Assembly: GCF_031082345.1 (NCBI RefSeq) | Contig: NZ_JAVHLH010000013.1 | Span: 8,010 to 22,212 of the forward strand | Source: Brevundimonas sp. | Lineage (GTDB): Bacteria; Pseudomonadota; Alphaproteobacteria; Caulobacterales; Caulobacteraceae | Direction: 5' to 3' | DNA length: 14,203 nt | Shown: positions 7,413-13,713 of the stretch, piece after piece | How the letters are laid out: every line of letters begins with the position of its first letter | Numbering within the stretch: the first letter of the stretch is position 1 | Position numbers and translations under genes: made by a program | Notes under the pieces: generated by a model | Seen by the model: only the letters and a program-made list of their open reading frames with translations | Databases searched by the model: none | Told to the model about the DNA's origin: nothing

Positions 7413-9340
7413 TAGAAGCGCACCTGGAGGGCGCCGAATACGCTGCGGCCGAAGGCCCGGGCGCGAACCGGATCGCCGGTCTCGACGCGGCGATCCTCGA
7501 TCAGGTTCCGTCCGGTCAGCGACAGCTCCAGCTGGTCGGTCAGCCGCCAGCCAAGCCGCATGTCGGCTTCCACATAGCTGTCGACGGTCGCCAGGTCGCC
7601 GACGGCGCGCAGCCGCACGTCCAGCTCGACCGCATCGGTCAGCTCGTGCTGCGACCGCAGCAGCATCTGATAGTCCGGGTCGTCGCCGATCGAGACCAGC
7701 CCGCTGATGTCGTCCGGCGTCGATGCGTCATAGTCCTTGGTCAGGGTGCTGATCCCGGCGCTCAACCGCCAGGCCGGCGAGATGTCGTAACTGCCCCAGG
7801 TCTCCACCCCCCAGGTGGTCGCCTCGCCGTGGTTGCTGAACATCAACGGAAAGATCGTGGCCGGCGTGATCGAAACCGTCCGCAGGTCGTCATAGACGTT
7901 GTAGAAGGCGTTGATCGAGAACGACATCCGCGGGGTTGGATTGGCCCGGTAGCCCAGTTCATACGCCGTCAGCCTCTCGGACCGGAAGTCGCCCGGCTCA
8001 AGGAATCCCGGCAGGATCAGGTCGCGCTCGATGCGGTTCGGCGTCCGGCTGGCGCGGCTGACGGCCCCCCAGAGCAGGTCGCCCCCGGGCCGCTGCCACG
8101 CCAGCCGCACGTTGGGCAGGAATTCCTGGCCCGAGAAGCTGTTGTCCTCGAACTTCGCCCCCAGCGTCAGCGTCAGACCTTCGCGGAGGGCCACCTGGTC
8201 CTGGACGAACAGATTGGTCAGGGTCAGCGTCCGTTCGGGCGGACTGAGAAAGGCGCCGCCCGGGGCCGTGGTGAAGCGCGAGTCGATCACGCGATGGCCG
8301 GCCCCCAGCACCAGTTGGTGCCGGCCGAAATCCATGGCGTGCTGCACCGACAGATCCCAGGTGTCGGACTCTTCCAGCGAGCCCGGCTCATCGCGCTCGA
8401 AATGGTCGAAATAGGCCTGGACCTGCAGCTCTCCGCCGGCCAGCGGCCGGGTCCAGCGTCCCAGCACATTGCCGCCCCGGACATGGGTCTCTGTGCCCAG
8501 CAGGTCCTCGTTGACCGTCACCTGGTTGTCGAACACGTCGGCCAGCAGCGTCAGCCGGTTCTCCCCGACCGCCCAGTCCGCCCGCGCCCCGGCGCGCGTG
8601 CCTTCCGCGTCGTCGTTGGCCCCCAGACCGGTCAGGGACTGGCTCTCGCCGCGCACATGCCCCGAAAGATAGGCCCGCCACGCGCCGGCCCCGCCGAGAT
8701 TGCCCCCGTGCCGGATGGCGTAGGTGGCGTCGTCACTGCCGGCGCCGACGCTGATCAGCGTGCCCTGGGTATCGGCGGCCGACCGGGTGATGATGTTGAT
8801 CACCCCGTTCATCGCGTTCGCCCCGTACAGCGCCCCGCCCGGTCCGCTGATGACCTCGATCCGTTCGATGTTCTGCAGCGTCAGGCTGTACGCGTCCCAG
8901 AACACGCCGGAATGCAGGGTCGAATAGATGCTGCGTCCATCGACCAGCACCAGCAGCTTGTTCGAGGTCTCATAGCCGTTGAAGCCGCGCGCGCTGATCG
9001 CATAGTCTGAGGCGTTGACCCGCTGCACGTTCAGGTTCGGCGCCAGTCGCAGAACCTCGGGCAGGCTGGTCGCCCCCGAGCGCCGGATGTCTTCGGCCGA
9101 GATGACGAAAACGGCCGCCGCCGCGTCGGCCAGCGCCTCGGGCCGCCGCGACACCGAGGTGACCTCGACCATGGCCAATTCTTCAAGCGACAGCCGCGCC
9201 AGATCCTGGTCGCTCGGACCGCCGCCCATGGTCTGCTGCACCCCCGACCGCGCGTCCGATGGCGCGGTCTCTTCCGCCAGCGCCACAGCCGGCATGATCA
9301 GAAGAAGGGCCGCACTCGCCCCCCGCCGAAGCTGACGCAT
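7412..9340 (-). CDS. TonB-dependent outer-membrane receptor
   Basis: The 642-residue product has a signal peptide (about 1-22, cleavage after ALA), a plug domain (about 65-185) and a 22-strand-type barrel ending in the C-terminal aromatic QVRF required for outer-membrane assembly. The plug shows VFVISAEDIRRSGATSLPEVL, VLVDGRSIY and IERIEVISGPGGALYGANAM, close to consensus. The stretch EELAMVEVTSVSRRP (53-67) precedes the plug and may serve as a TonB box. The length is short for a siderophore receptor, with no FecA-like N-terminal signalling extension. The substrate cannot be read from the sequence. It is the first gene of the receptor-YfiR-kinase operon. GAGGGGG lies about ten bases ahead of the ATG. 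I saw no convincing sigma-70 promoter in the 153-base gap to arsR; a TTGACG (complement of 9390-9395) has no matching -10. Confidence 0.93.
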   Translation of the reverse strand: MRQLRRGASAALLLIMPAVALAEETAPSDARSGVQQTMGGGPSDQDLARLSLEELAMVEVTSVSRRPEALADAAAAVFVISAEDIRRSGATSLPEVLRLAPNLNVQRVNASDYAISARGFNGYETSNKLLVLVDGRSIYSTLHSGVFWDAYSLTLQNIERIEVISGPGGALYGANAMNGVINIITRSAADTQGTLISVGAGSDDATYAIRHGGNLGGAGAWRAYLSGHVRGESQSLTGLGANDDAEGTRAGARADWAVGENRLTLLADVFDNQVTVNEDLLGTETHVRGGNVLGRWTRPLAGGELQVQAYFDHFERDEPGSLEESDTWDLSVQHAMDFGRHQLVLGAGHRVIDSRFTTAPGGAFLSPPERTLTLTNLFVQDQVALREGLTLTLGAKFEDNSFSGQEFLPNVRLAWQRPGGDLLWGAVSRASRTPNRIERDLILPGFLEPGDFRSERLTAYELGYRANPTPRMSFSINAFYNVYDDLRTVSITPATIFPLMFSNHGEATTWGVETWGSYDISPAWRLSAGISTLTKDYDASTPDDISGLVSIGDDPDYQMLLRSQHELTDAVELDVRLRAVGDLATVDSYVEADMRLGWRLTDQLELSLTGRNLIEDRRVETGDPVRARAFGRSVFGALQVRF

Positions 9341-9458
9341 ATGATCTGACCCCCTCGCCTAGCCCTGCGATCGGGCACAACGCCCGGGTCGTCAATCGGT
9401 TGCGGGACATGGCCGGGCCGCTTTTTCGCACGATTCGAGCGCCCCGCCGCCCCGGAGG

Positions 9459-9486
9459 TTGACACGCGTCTATATTTCAATAATTC
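9459..9486 (+). promoter_or_regulatory. sigma-70-type promoter of arsR-arsI
   Basis: A perfect TTGACA -35 box at 9459-9464 is followed after 16 bases by TAATTC at 9481-9486 as the -10. Transcription would then begin at or within a few bases of the arsR ATG at 9494. No Shine-Dalgarno lies between them (GGAGG at 9454-9458 is upstream of the -35), so a leaderless message is predicted. The short AT-rich patch stands out sharply from the GC-rich surroundings. Confidence 0.65.
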
Positions 9487-9495
9487 AAGAAATAT
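9472..9495 (+). promoter_or_regulatory. ArsR operator dyad overlapping the -10 and start codon
   Basis: The arms ATATTTC (9472-9478) and GAAATAT (9489-9495) are exact reverse complements separated by 10 bases. The dyad covers the -10 box and the first two bases of the arsR start codon. Size and position fit the imperfect 12-2-12-like dyads bound by dimeric ArsR-family repressors, so autorepression is the likely role. Binding itself is inferred. Confidence 0.65.
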
Positions 9496-9856
9496 GGAAT
9501 CAACAACCGCCGTCGCCCGTCTTTCAGCCCTCGCCCAGGACAGTCGGCTCGCCGTCTTCCGGCTGCTGGTCAGGGCCGGCCGCGAAGGCCTTCCCGCCGG
9601 CGAGGTCGGGCGAACGCTCGGCATTCCGGCCAACACCCTGTCGGCCCAGTTCGCCGTCCTCGCCAACGCCGGTCTGGTGACCAGCCGCCGGGACGGCCGC
9701 TCGATCCTCTACGCCGCCGACTACGGCGGCATGAGCGACCTGCTGGTCTATCTGATGGAGGACTGCTGCCAGGGCCGCCCCGAAATCTCCGCGCCGGTGG
9801 TTGAAGCCGCCGACCGCGCCGCCTGCTGCAACCCCGAGCAAGGAACCCGCTCATGA
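9494..9856 (+). CDS. arsR: ArsR-family metalloregulator, probable autorepressor of arsI
   Basis: The 120-residue protein has the ArsR winged helix: SALAQDSRLAVFRLLVRAG (11-29), the recognition segment IPANTLSAQFAVLANAGLV (44-62) and the wing RRDGRSILYAAD (65-76). The Cys pair C91-C92 (MEDCCQGRPEIS) sits where the As(III)-binding cysteines of the AfArsR type lie. The third Cys usually found a few residues later (EIC) is Ser99 here. A second pair, C111-C112, lies near the C-terminus. This arrangement may change selectivity, for example toward trivalent methylarsenicals, which would suit the arsI partner; that is inference. The protein should repress its own promoter through the dyad at its start. 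The stop overlaps the arsI start by 4 bp (ATGA). Confidence 0.88.
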   Translation: MESTTAVARLSALAQDSRLAVFRLLVRAGREGLPAGEVGRTLGIPANTLSAQFAVLANAGLVTSRRDGRSILYAADYGGMSDLLVYLMEDCCQGRPEISAPVVEAADRAACCNPEQGTRS

Positions 9857-10278
9857 AACGCCTGCACGTTCACGTCGCCGTCGAGAACCTCGACCGCTCC
9901 ATCGGCTTCTATTCGGCCCTGTTCGGCGCCGACCCCGCCGTCGTCAAGGACGACTACGCCAAATGGATGCTGGACGATCCGAAGGTCAATTTCGCCATCT
10001 CCGACCGGGCCGCGGTCCCCGGCGTCGATCACCTCGGCATCCAGGTCGATTCGAGCGATGAGCTGACGGAGCTGGCCGGGCGGCTGAAGGCGGCCGGCGA
10101 GACGACGCGGGACCAGCAGGCCGCGACCTGCTGCTACGCCCGCTCCGACAAGGCCTGGGTCAAGGACCCCTCGGGCCTGAGCTGGGAGACCTTCTTCACC
10201 TTCGGCGAGGCGACCGCCTATGGCGAGGACCAGCCGCCCGCGGCGGTCGAGGACAGGCCCAAGGCCGCCTGCTGCTGA
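9853..10278 (+). CDS. arsI: ArsI/CadI-family vicinal-oxygen-chelate protein, probable C-As lyase
   Basis: ArsI enzymes are Fe(II) dioxygenases of the VOC/glyoxalase fold that cleave the C-As bond of trivalent methyl- and aryl-arsenicals, yielding As(III). The 141-residue product starts MKRLHVHVAVENLDRSIGFY and contains VDHLGIQV and the diagnostic ATCCYARSDKAWVKDPSG. Likely metal ligands are H5 or H7, H60 and E112 (WETFF), and C93-C94 are the vicinal thiols that bind the arsenical. An extra Cys pair closes the protein (AACC, C140-C141). CadI-type cadmium proteins share this signature, but linkage to an ArsR gene favours ArsI. It overlaps arsR by 4 bp, so the two are translationally coupled. 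No ArsB/Acr3 pump, ArsC or ArsM is next to it: a convergent kinase gene follows after 39 bases. Confidence 0.88.
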   Translation: MKRLHVHVAVENLDRSIGFYSALFGADPAVVKDDYAKWMLDDPKVNFAISDRAAVPGVDHLGIQVDSSDELTELAGRLKAAGETTRDQQAATCCYARSDKAWVKDPSGLSWETFFTFGEATAYGEDQPPAAVEDRPKAACC

Positions 10279-10317
10279 GGGCTCGACCGGGCGCCGTCGG
10301 GGCGTGTCCGGCGGCGC

Positions 10318-11997
10318 TCAGGCCGCAGTAAAACTGCGCGATAGCTTGTGCGCCAGTTCCGCCTGCACGAACGGCTTGTGCACGATCTGGTGGTCCCCGA
10401 CGCCCGTCAACGCCTCGGCGTCGGCATAGCCGGTGGCGAACAGGATCGGCACCCGGGGGCGACGGGCGCGCACCTCCCGCGCCAGATCCGCGCCGTTCAT
10501 CCCGGGCATGGCGAAGTCCAGCACCACGGCGCTGATCTCGTCGTGACGCTCGATCAGCTCCAGCGCCGCCCCGCCGCTGCCGGCCTCGACGACATTGTAG
10601 CCGAGGTCGGTCAGGAGGCCGGCGGTGACCTCGCGAACGGCGTCGTCATCGTCGACCACCAGCACGACCAGGTGATCCTCATGGGCCGAGGGCGCCGTCT
10701 CGGCGTCGGCGCCCTGGTCCACAGGCGCGCCGCTGGCCCGGGGCAGGAACACCCTGATCGTGGTGCCGCGGCCGACTTCGGTCTCGATGGCGACGCCGCC
10801 GCCTGACTGTTTCGCCAGCCCGAAGACCTGACTGAGTCCCAGACCGGACCCCTTGCCGACCTCCTTTGTGGTGAAGAAGGGCTCGAAGGCGCGCGCCCGC
10901 ACCTCGTCGGTCATGCCCGAACCGGTGTCGCTCACCGAGACCATCACATAGTCGCCGGCCGGTGGCGCCTCCGCCGTCGCCGGCTCGCCCAGCGTCACAT
11001 TGGCGGTGCTGATGGTCAGCGCCCCCCCGACCGCCATGGCGTCGCGGGCGTTGATCGCCAGGTTGAGGATGACCAGTTCGATCTGGGTCGGATCGATCAT
11101 GGCCGGCCACAGGTCGTCGGCCAGTCGGGGCGCGGAGATCTGGACGCTGCCGCCGATCGTGCTGTGCAGCAGATCCCGCATGCTCTTGACCGTGCCGTTC
11201 AGATCGACCGGCCGCGGCTCCAGCTTCTGCTGGCGCGAGAAGGCCAGCATCTGCGCCGTCAGCCGGGCGCCGCGCTGGGACGCCTCGCTCATCATGTCCA
11301 GCCGTCGCTTCAAGGCCGGATCCTCGGCCCGCTTCCGCATCTGTTCGACATTGCCGAGGATCACGGTCAGCAGGTTGTTGAAGTCGTGCGCCACGCCCGA
11401 GGTCAGCTGCCCGACCGCCTCCAGCCGCTGCGCCTGCCGCAGGGCGGTTTCCACCTTCTCCCGCTGACCGATCTGCGAGGCGAGTTCGCGGTTCGCCGCC
11501 TCCAGTTCGGCGGTCCGTTCGGCAACGCGGCGTTCCAGCGTCGCCTCGGCGCGCCGGATATCCTCGATCCGCTCGCGGGCCTCATACTGACGCTTGCGCC
11601 CGCGCAGGGCCGTCCGCACGGCGCTGACCAGGGTGGTGGGGTGGAACGGCCGTTCCAGGAAACTGACATTGCCCAGGGTCGCCGACAGCCGCCGCGCCCC
11701 GGGGTTGCGCTCCACGCTGCCGCCCCGCTGGGTCAGCACGATGAACGGAAAATCCGACCACGACGGCTGCGCCTCGATCCAGCCCGCCAGCCCGGTAAGG
11801 TCGCAGTCGCGCAGCGCCTCGTCGACGACCACGGCCAGCCCCGCGCCCTCTTCCAGTCGCGCGCGCAGCACGTCCAGCGTGTCGCACACCAGCGCCGGCA
11901 CGCCCGCCTCCTTCAGGATGGCGGCGGCGATGCCGGCGTCGCGGCCGGTCGGGGCCAGAACCAGCGCCCGCCGCGAAAGTTCGCCCCCCTGGCTCAT
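10318..11997 (-). CDS. soluble hybrid histidine kinase with degenerate N-terminal receiver, paired with KaiC
   Basis: The 559-residue protein has no membrane segment. Residues 10-132 resemble a receiver (VVVDEAL with D59, then FLERPFHPTTLVSAV) but lack the paired N-terminal acids (LAPTGRD) and have Arg116 where the conserved Lys should be. It is probably a non-phosphorylated or atypical pseudo-receiver. A coiled coil (about 140-190) leads to HisKA with H204 ([10 protein letters not shown]), an ATPase domain with N317, DTGSG (357-361) and GSGLGLSQ, and an intact C-terminal receiver (443-556) with DDDD at 449-452, D494 (LDFAMPG) and K541. The ATG at 11997 is chosen because it overlaps the kaiC stop by 4 bp; longer in-frame readings run antisense-like through kaiC. 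The kinase core is very similar to that of the membrane kinase at 5108-6868, suggesting paralogy. Confidence 0.9.
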   Translation of the reverse strand: MSQGGELSRRALVLAPTGRDAGIAAAILKEAGVPALVCDTLDVLRARLEEGAGLAVVVDEALRDCDLTGLAGWIEAQPSWSDFPFIVLTQRGGSVERNPGARRLSATLGNVSFLERPFHPTTLVSAVRTALRGRKRQYEARERIEDIRRAEATLERRVAERTAELEAANRELASQIGQREKVETALRQAQRLEAVGQLTSGVAHDFNNLLTVILGNVEQMRKRAEDPALKRRLDMMSEASQRGARLTAQMLAFSRQQKLEPRPVDLNGTVKSMRDLLHSTIGGSVQISAPRLADDLWPAMIDPTQIELVILNLAINARDAMAVGGALTISTANVTLGEPATAEAPPAGDYVMVSVSDTGSGMTDEVRARAFEPFFTTKEVGKGSGLGLSQVFGLAKQSGGGVAIETEVGRGTTIRVFLPRASGAPVDQGADAETAPSAHEDHLVVLVVDDDDAVREVTAGLLTDLGYNVVEAGSGGAALELIERHDEISAVVLDFAMPGMNGADLAREVRARRPRVPILFATGYADAEALTGVGDHQIVHKPFVQAELAHKLSRSFTAA

Positions 11998-13493
11998 GCG
12001 GAGGCGTCGCCCATCAGGCCGGACCCCTGGCCGACGAAATTGGGCACCCCGCGCAGCACGCCCTGGAAGCCGTGCAGCGGCTCGCCCAGGGTCAGGCCGT
12101 CGGGCCCGATCTCGTATTCGCGGATGGTCTTCTCGTGGCGGCCGGCGCGCTTCTTGATCACCGAAACCGCCCGGCGCACCTGTCCGGCGGCCTCGAAATA
12201 GCGCAGCAGGATCACCGTGTCGGCCAGATAGGTCACGTCCACCGGCGCCTTCATCTCCCCGACCAGCCCGTGCTGGGCCACGGTCAGATAGGTCGAGGCC
12301 CCCTGGCGGTTCAGATACTGCAGCAGTTCGTGAATGTGCAGCACCAGGAACTGCTCCTGCGGCATGGCCGCCTGGTAGCCGTTCAGGCTGTCGATGACGA
12401 CGGTCTTGATGTCCTGCTCCGAGACGCATTTGCGGACCCGGGCCGCGAACTCGCCGGGCGACAGCTCGGCCGCGTCGACCTGTTCGACGATCAGCGAACC
12501 GGCGTCGCGCATCGCCTCCAGATCGACGCCCAGTCCCTTCATCCGGGCGTACAGCAGGCCCAGCTCCTCGTCGAAGACGAACAGCGCCGCCTTCTCGCCG
12601 CGCGCCACCGCCGCCACCGCGAAATTGATCGTGAACAGCGACTTGCCCGTCCCCGCCGGGCCCAGGATCAGGGCGCTGGAGCCGCGCTCCATCCCTCCGC
12701 CCAGCAGCGCGTCCAGCCCGACCACCCCGCTCGAGACCGGGCTGCGGTCGAACGCCGTGCGGTGCTCCGAGGCCACGATGCGCGGATAGACCTCCAGCCC
12801 GCCGGTCTTGATGGTGAAGTCGTGATAGCCGCCGCGGAAGCGCCGCCCGCGGTATTTGATCACCCGCACCCGCCGCCGCTCGGCGCCATACTCCGGAGCC
12901 AGCTCCTGCAGCTGGATGACGCCGTGGGCCACGCTGTGGACCGTCTTGTCGTTGACGTCGGTGGTCAGGTCGTCGAGCAGCAGCACGGTCACGCCCAGGC
13001 GGGCGAAATAGTGTTTCAGCGCCAGCACCTGGCGCCGGTAGCGCAGCGAGCCTTGGGCCAGCAGGCGGATTTCCGACAGGCTGTCGATCACCACCCGCTC
13101 GGGCCGGGTCTTCTCGACCGCGTCGAAGATCATCCGCGTGGTCTCGCCCAGCTCCAGGTCCGAGGAATACAGCAGGCTCTGCTGCTGCTGCTCGTCCAGC
13201 AGGCTCTCGGGCGGGACCAGTTCGAAGATGTCGATCCCCTCCAGCGACCAGCCGTGCGACCGCGCCGTGCCGCGCAGCTCCTCCTCGGTCTCCGACAGGG
13301 TGATGTACAGACAGGCCTCGTCGGCCGCCGCCCCCTGCATCAGGAAGCTCATCGCCGCGGTGGTCTTGCCGGTGCCGGGCGCGCCCTCCAGCAGGTACAG
13401 CCGGTCCCGCTCCAGCCCGCCGGCGAGGATGTCGTCCAGTCCCGAAATTCCGAATTCGGCCTGGTCCCGGCCGCCCGTCTCACGCTTCGTCAT
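11994..13493 (-). CDS. kaiC: KaiC-family double-domain RecA-like ATPase
   Basis: This 499-residue protein has the two tandem RecA-like domains of KaiC. The first has Walker A GAPGTGKT (37-44), acidic SETEEE (67-72) and Walker B VVIDSLSE. The second has Walker A GPAGTGKS (278-285), FDEELG (307-312) and Walker B VVIDSLNG. Such KaiC homologues occur widely outside cyanobacteria, usually with a signalling kinase, and are linked to stress or diurnal responses rather than a proven clock. By eye the cyanobacterial phosphosites S431/T432 align with T421/Y422 (VTYLADT). The ATG at 13493 is preferred because GAGAGG lies just upstream, and the promoter candidate at 13520-13546 would start the message shortly before it; an ATG at 13505 would add four residues. 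No kaiA or kaiB is visible. It overlaps the downstream kinase gene by 4 bp. Confidence 0.92.
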   Translation of the reverse strand: MTKRETGGRDQAEFGISGLDDILAGGLERDRLYLLEGAPGTGKTTAAMSFLMQGAAADEACLYITLSETEEELRGTARSHGWSLEGIDIFELVPPESLLDEQQQQSLLYSSDLELGETTRMIFDAVEKTRPERVVIDSLSEIRLLAQGSLRYRRQVLALKHYFARLGVTVLLLDDLTTDVNDKTVHSVAHGVIQLQELAPEYGAERRRVRVIKYRGRRFRGGYHDFTIKTGGLEVYPRIVASEHRTAFDRSPVSSGVVGLDALLGGGMERGSSALILGPAGTGKSLFTINFAVAAVARGEKAALFVFDEELGLLYARMKGLGVDLEAMRDAGSLIVEQVDAAELSPGEFAARVRKCVSEQDIKTVVIDSLNGYQAAMPQEQFLVLHIHELLQYLNRQGASTYLTVAQHGLVGEMKAPVDVTYLADTVILLRYFEAAGQVRRAVSVIKKRAGRHEKTIREYEIGPDGLTLGEPLHGFQGVLRGVPNFVGQGSGLMGDASA

Positions 13494-13519
13494 GCGTCCT
13501 CTCATCGTCTAGCTGAGCC

Positions 13520-13546
13520 GTAACGCACGGATATCGATAAGGTTAC
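13520..13546 (-). promoter_or_regulatory. EcfG-like promoter candidate with inverted repeat upstream of kaiC
   Basis: Read on the minus strand, GTAACC (13546-13541) is followed by 15 bases and CGTTAC (13525-13520). This matches the EcfG/SigT general-stress consensus GGAAC-N16-CGTT with one mismatch (T for the second G). The element lies about 27 bases ahead of the chosen kaiC start, at the right distance for a short leader. The outer bases also form a dyad, GTAAC (13520-13524) and GTTAC (13542-13546), so it could instead be a repressor site. Either way it is the only structured element in the kaiC upstream region. Confidence 0.45.
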
Positions 13547-13657
13547 ACGGCGCCGGTCCGCCACATCCGCTCACGCCCGCGGGGTTCGGGCGTCAGATCG
13601 CGACCGCCCGGACCGGCGCATCGGCCGACGATGCTGTGCACCGGGCGGACAAGGAAA

Positions 13658-13685
13658 CGGCCGCCGGCGTTTCCGCCGGCGGCCG
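13658..13685 (-). terminator. intrinsic terminator-like hairpin after the CC0125-family gene
   Basis: A perfect 12-bp stem, CGGCCGCCGGCG at 13658-13669 and its complement at 13674-13685, encloses a 4-base loop. On the minus strand it is followed by TTTCCTT. It begins 28 bases after the stop codon of the lipoprotein gene, so it should end that transcript before kaiC. The weak T-run leaves some doubt. Confidence 0.7.
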
Positions 13686-13713
13686 CGTTCGGGGAGATTG
13701 GATGCGGACCGAC

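Noticed and set aside
7331..9010. 559-codon open frame antisense to the TonB-dependent receptor and YfiR gene
   Set aside because: Shadow of well-supported genes; Arg/Pro/Gln-rich with no recognisable motif.
9372..9386. CGGGC-ACAAC-GCCCG inverted repeat in the receptor operon leader
   Set aside because: Short GC-rich stem with no adjacent promoter or T-run; too weak to call an operator or attenuator.
10318..12429. Longer 703-codon reading of the KaiC-linked kinase starting at 12429
   Set aside because: The extra N-terminal part overlaps kaiC in another frame and is Arg/Pro-rich; the ATG at 11997 has a 4-bp coupling overlap with the kaiC stop and begins the receiver-like domain.
12072..13523. 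483-codon open frame antisense to kaiC
   Set aside because: kaiC carries both Walker A motifs and family signatures; the antisense product has none.
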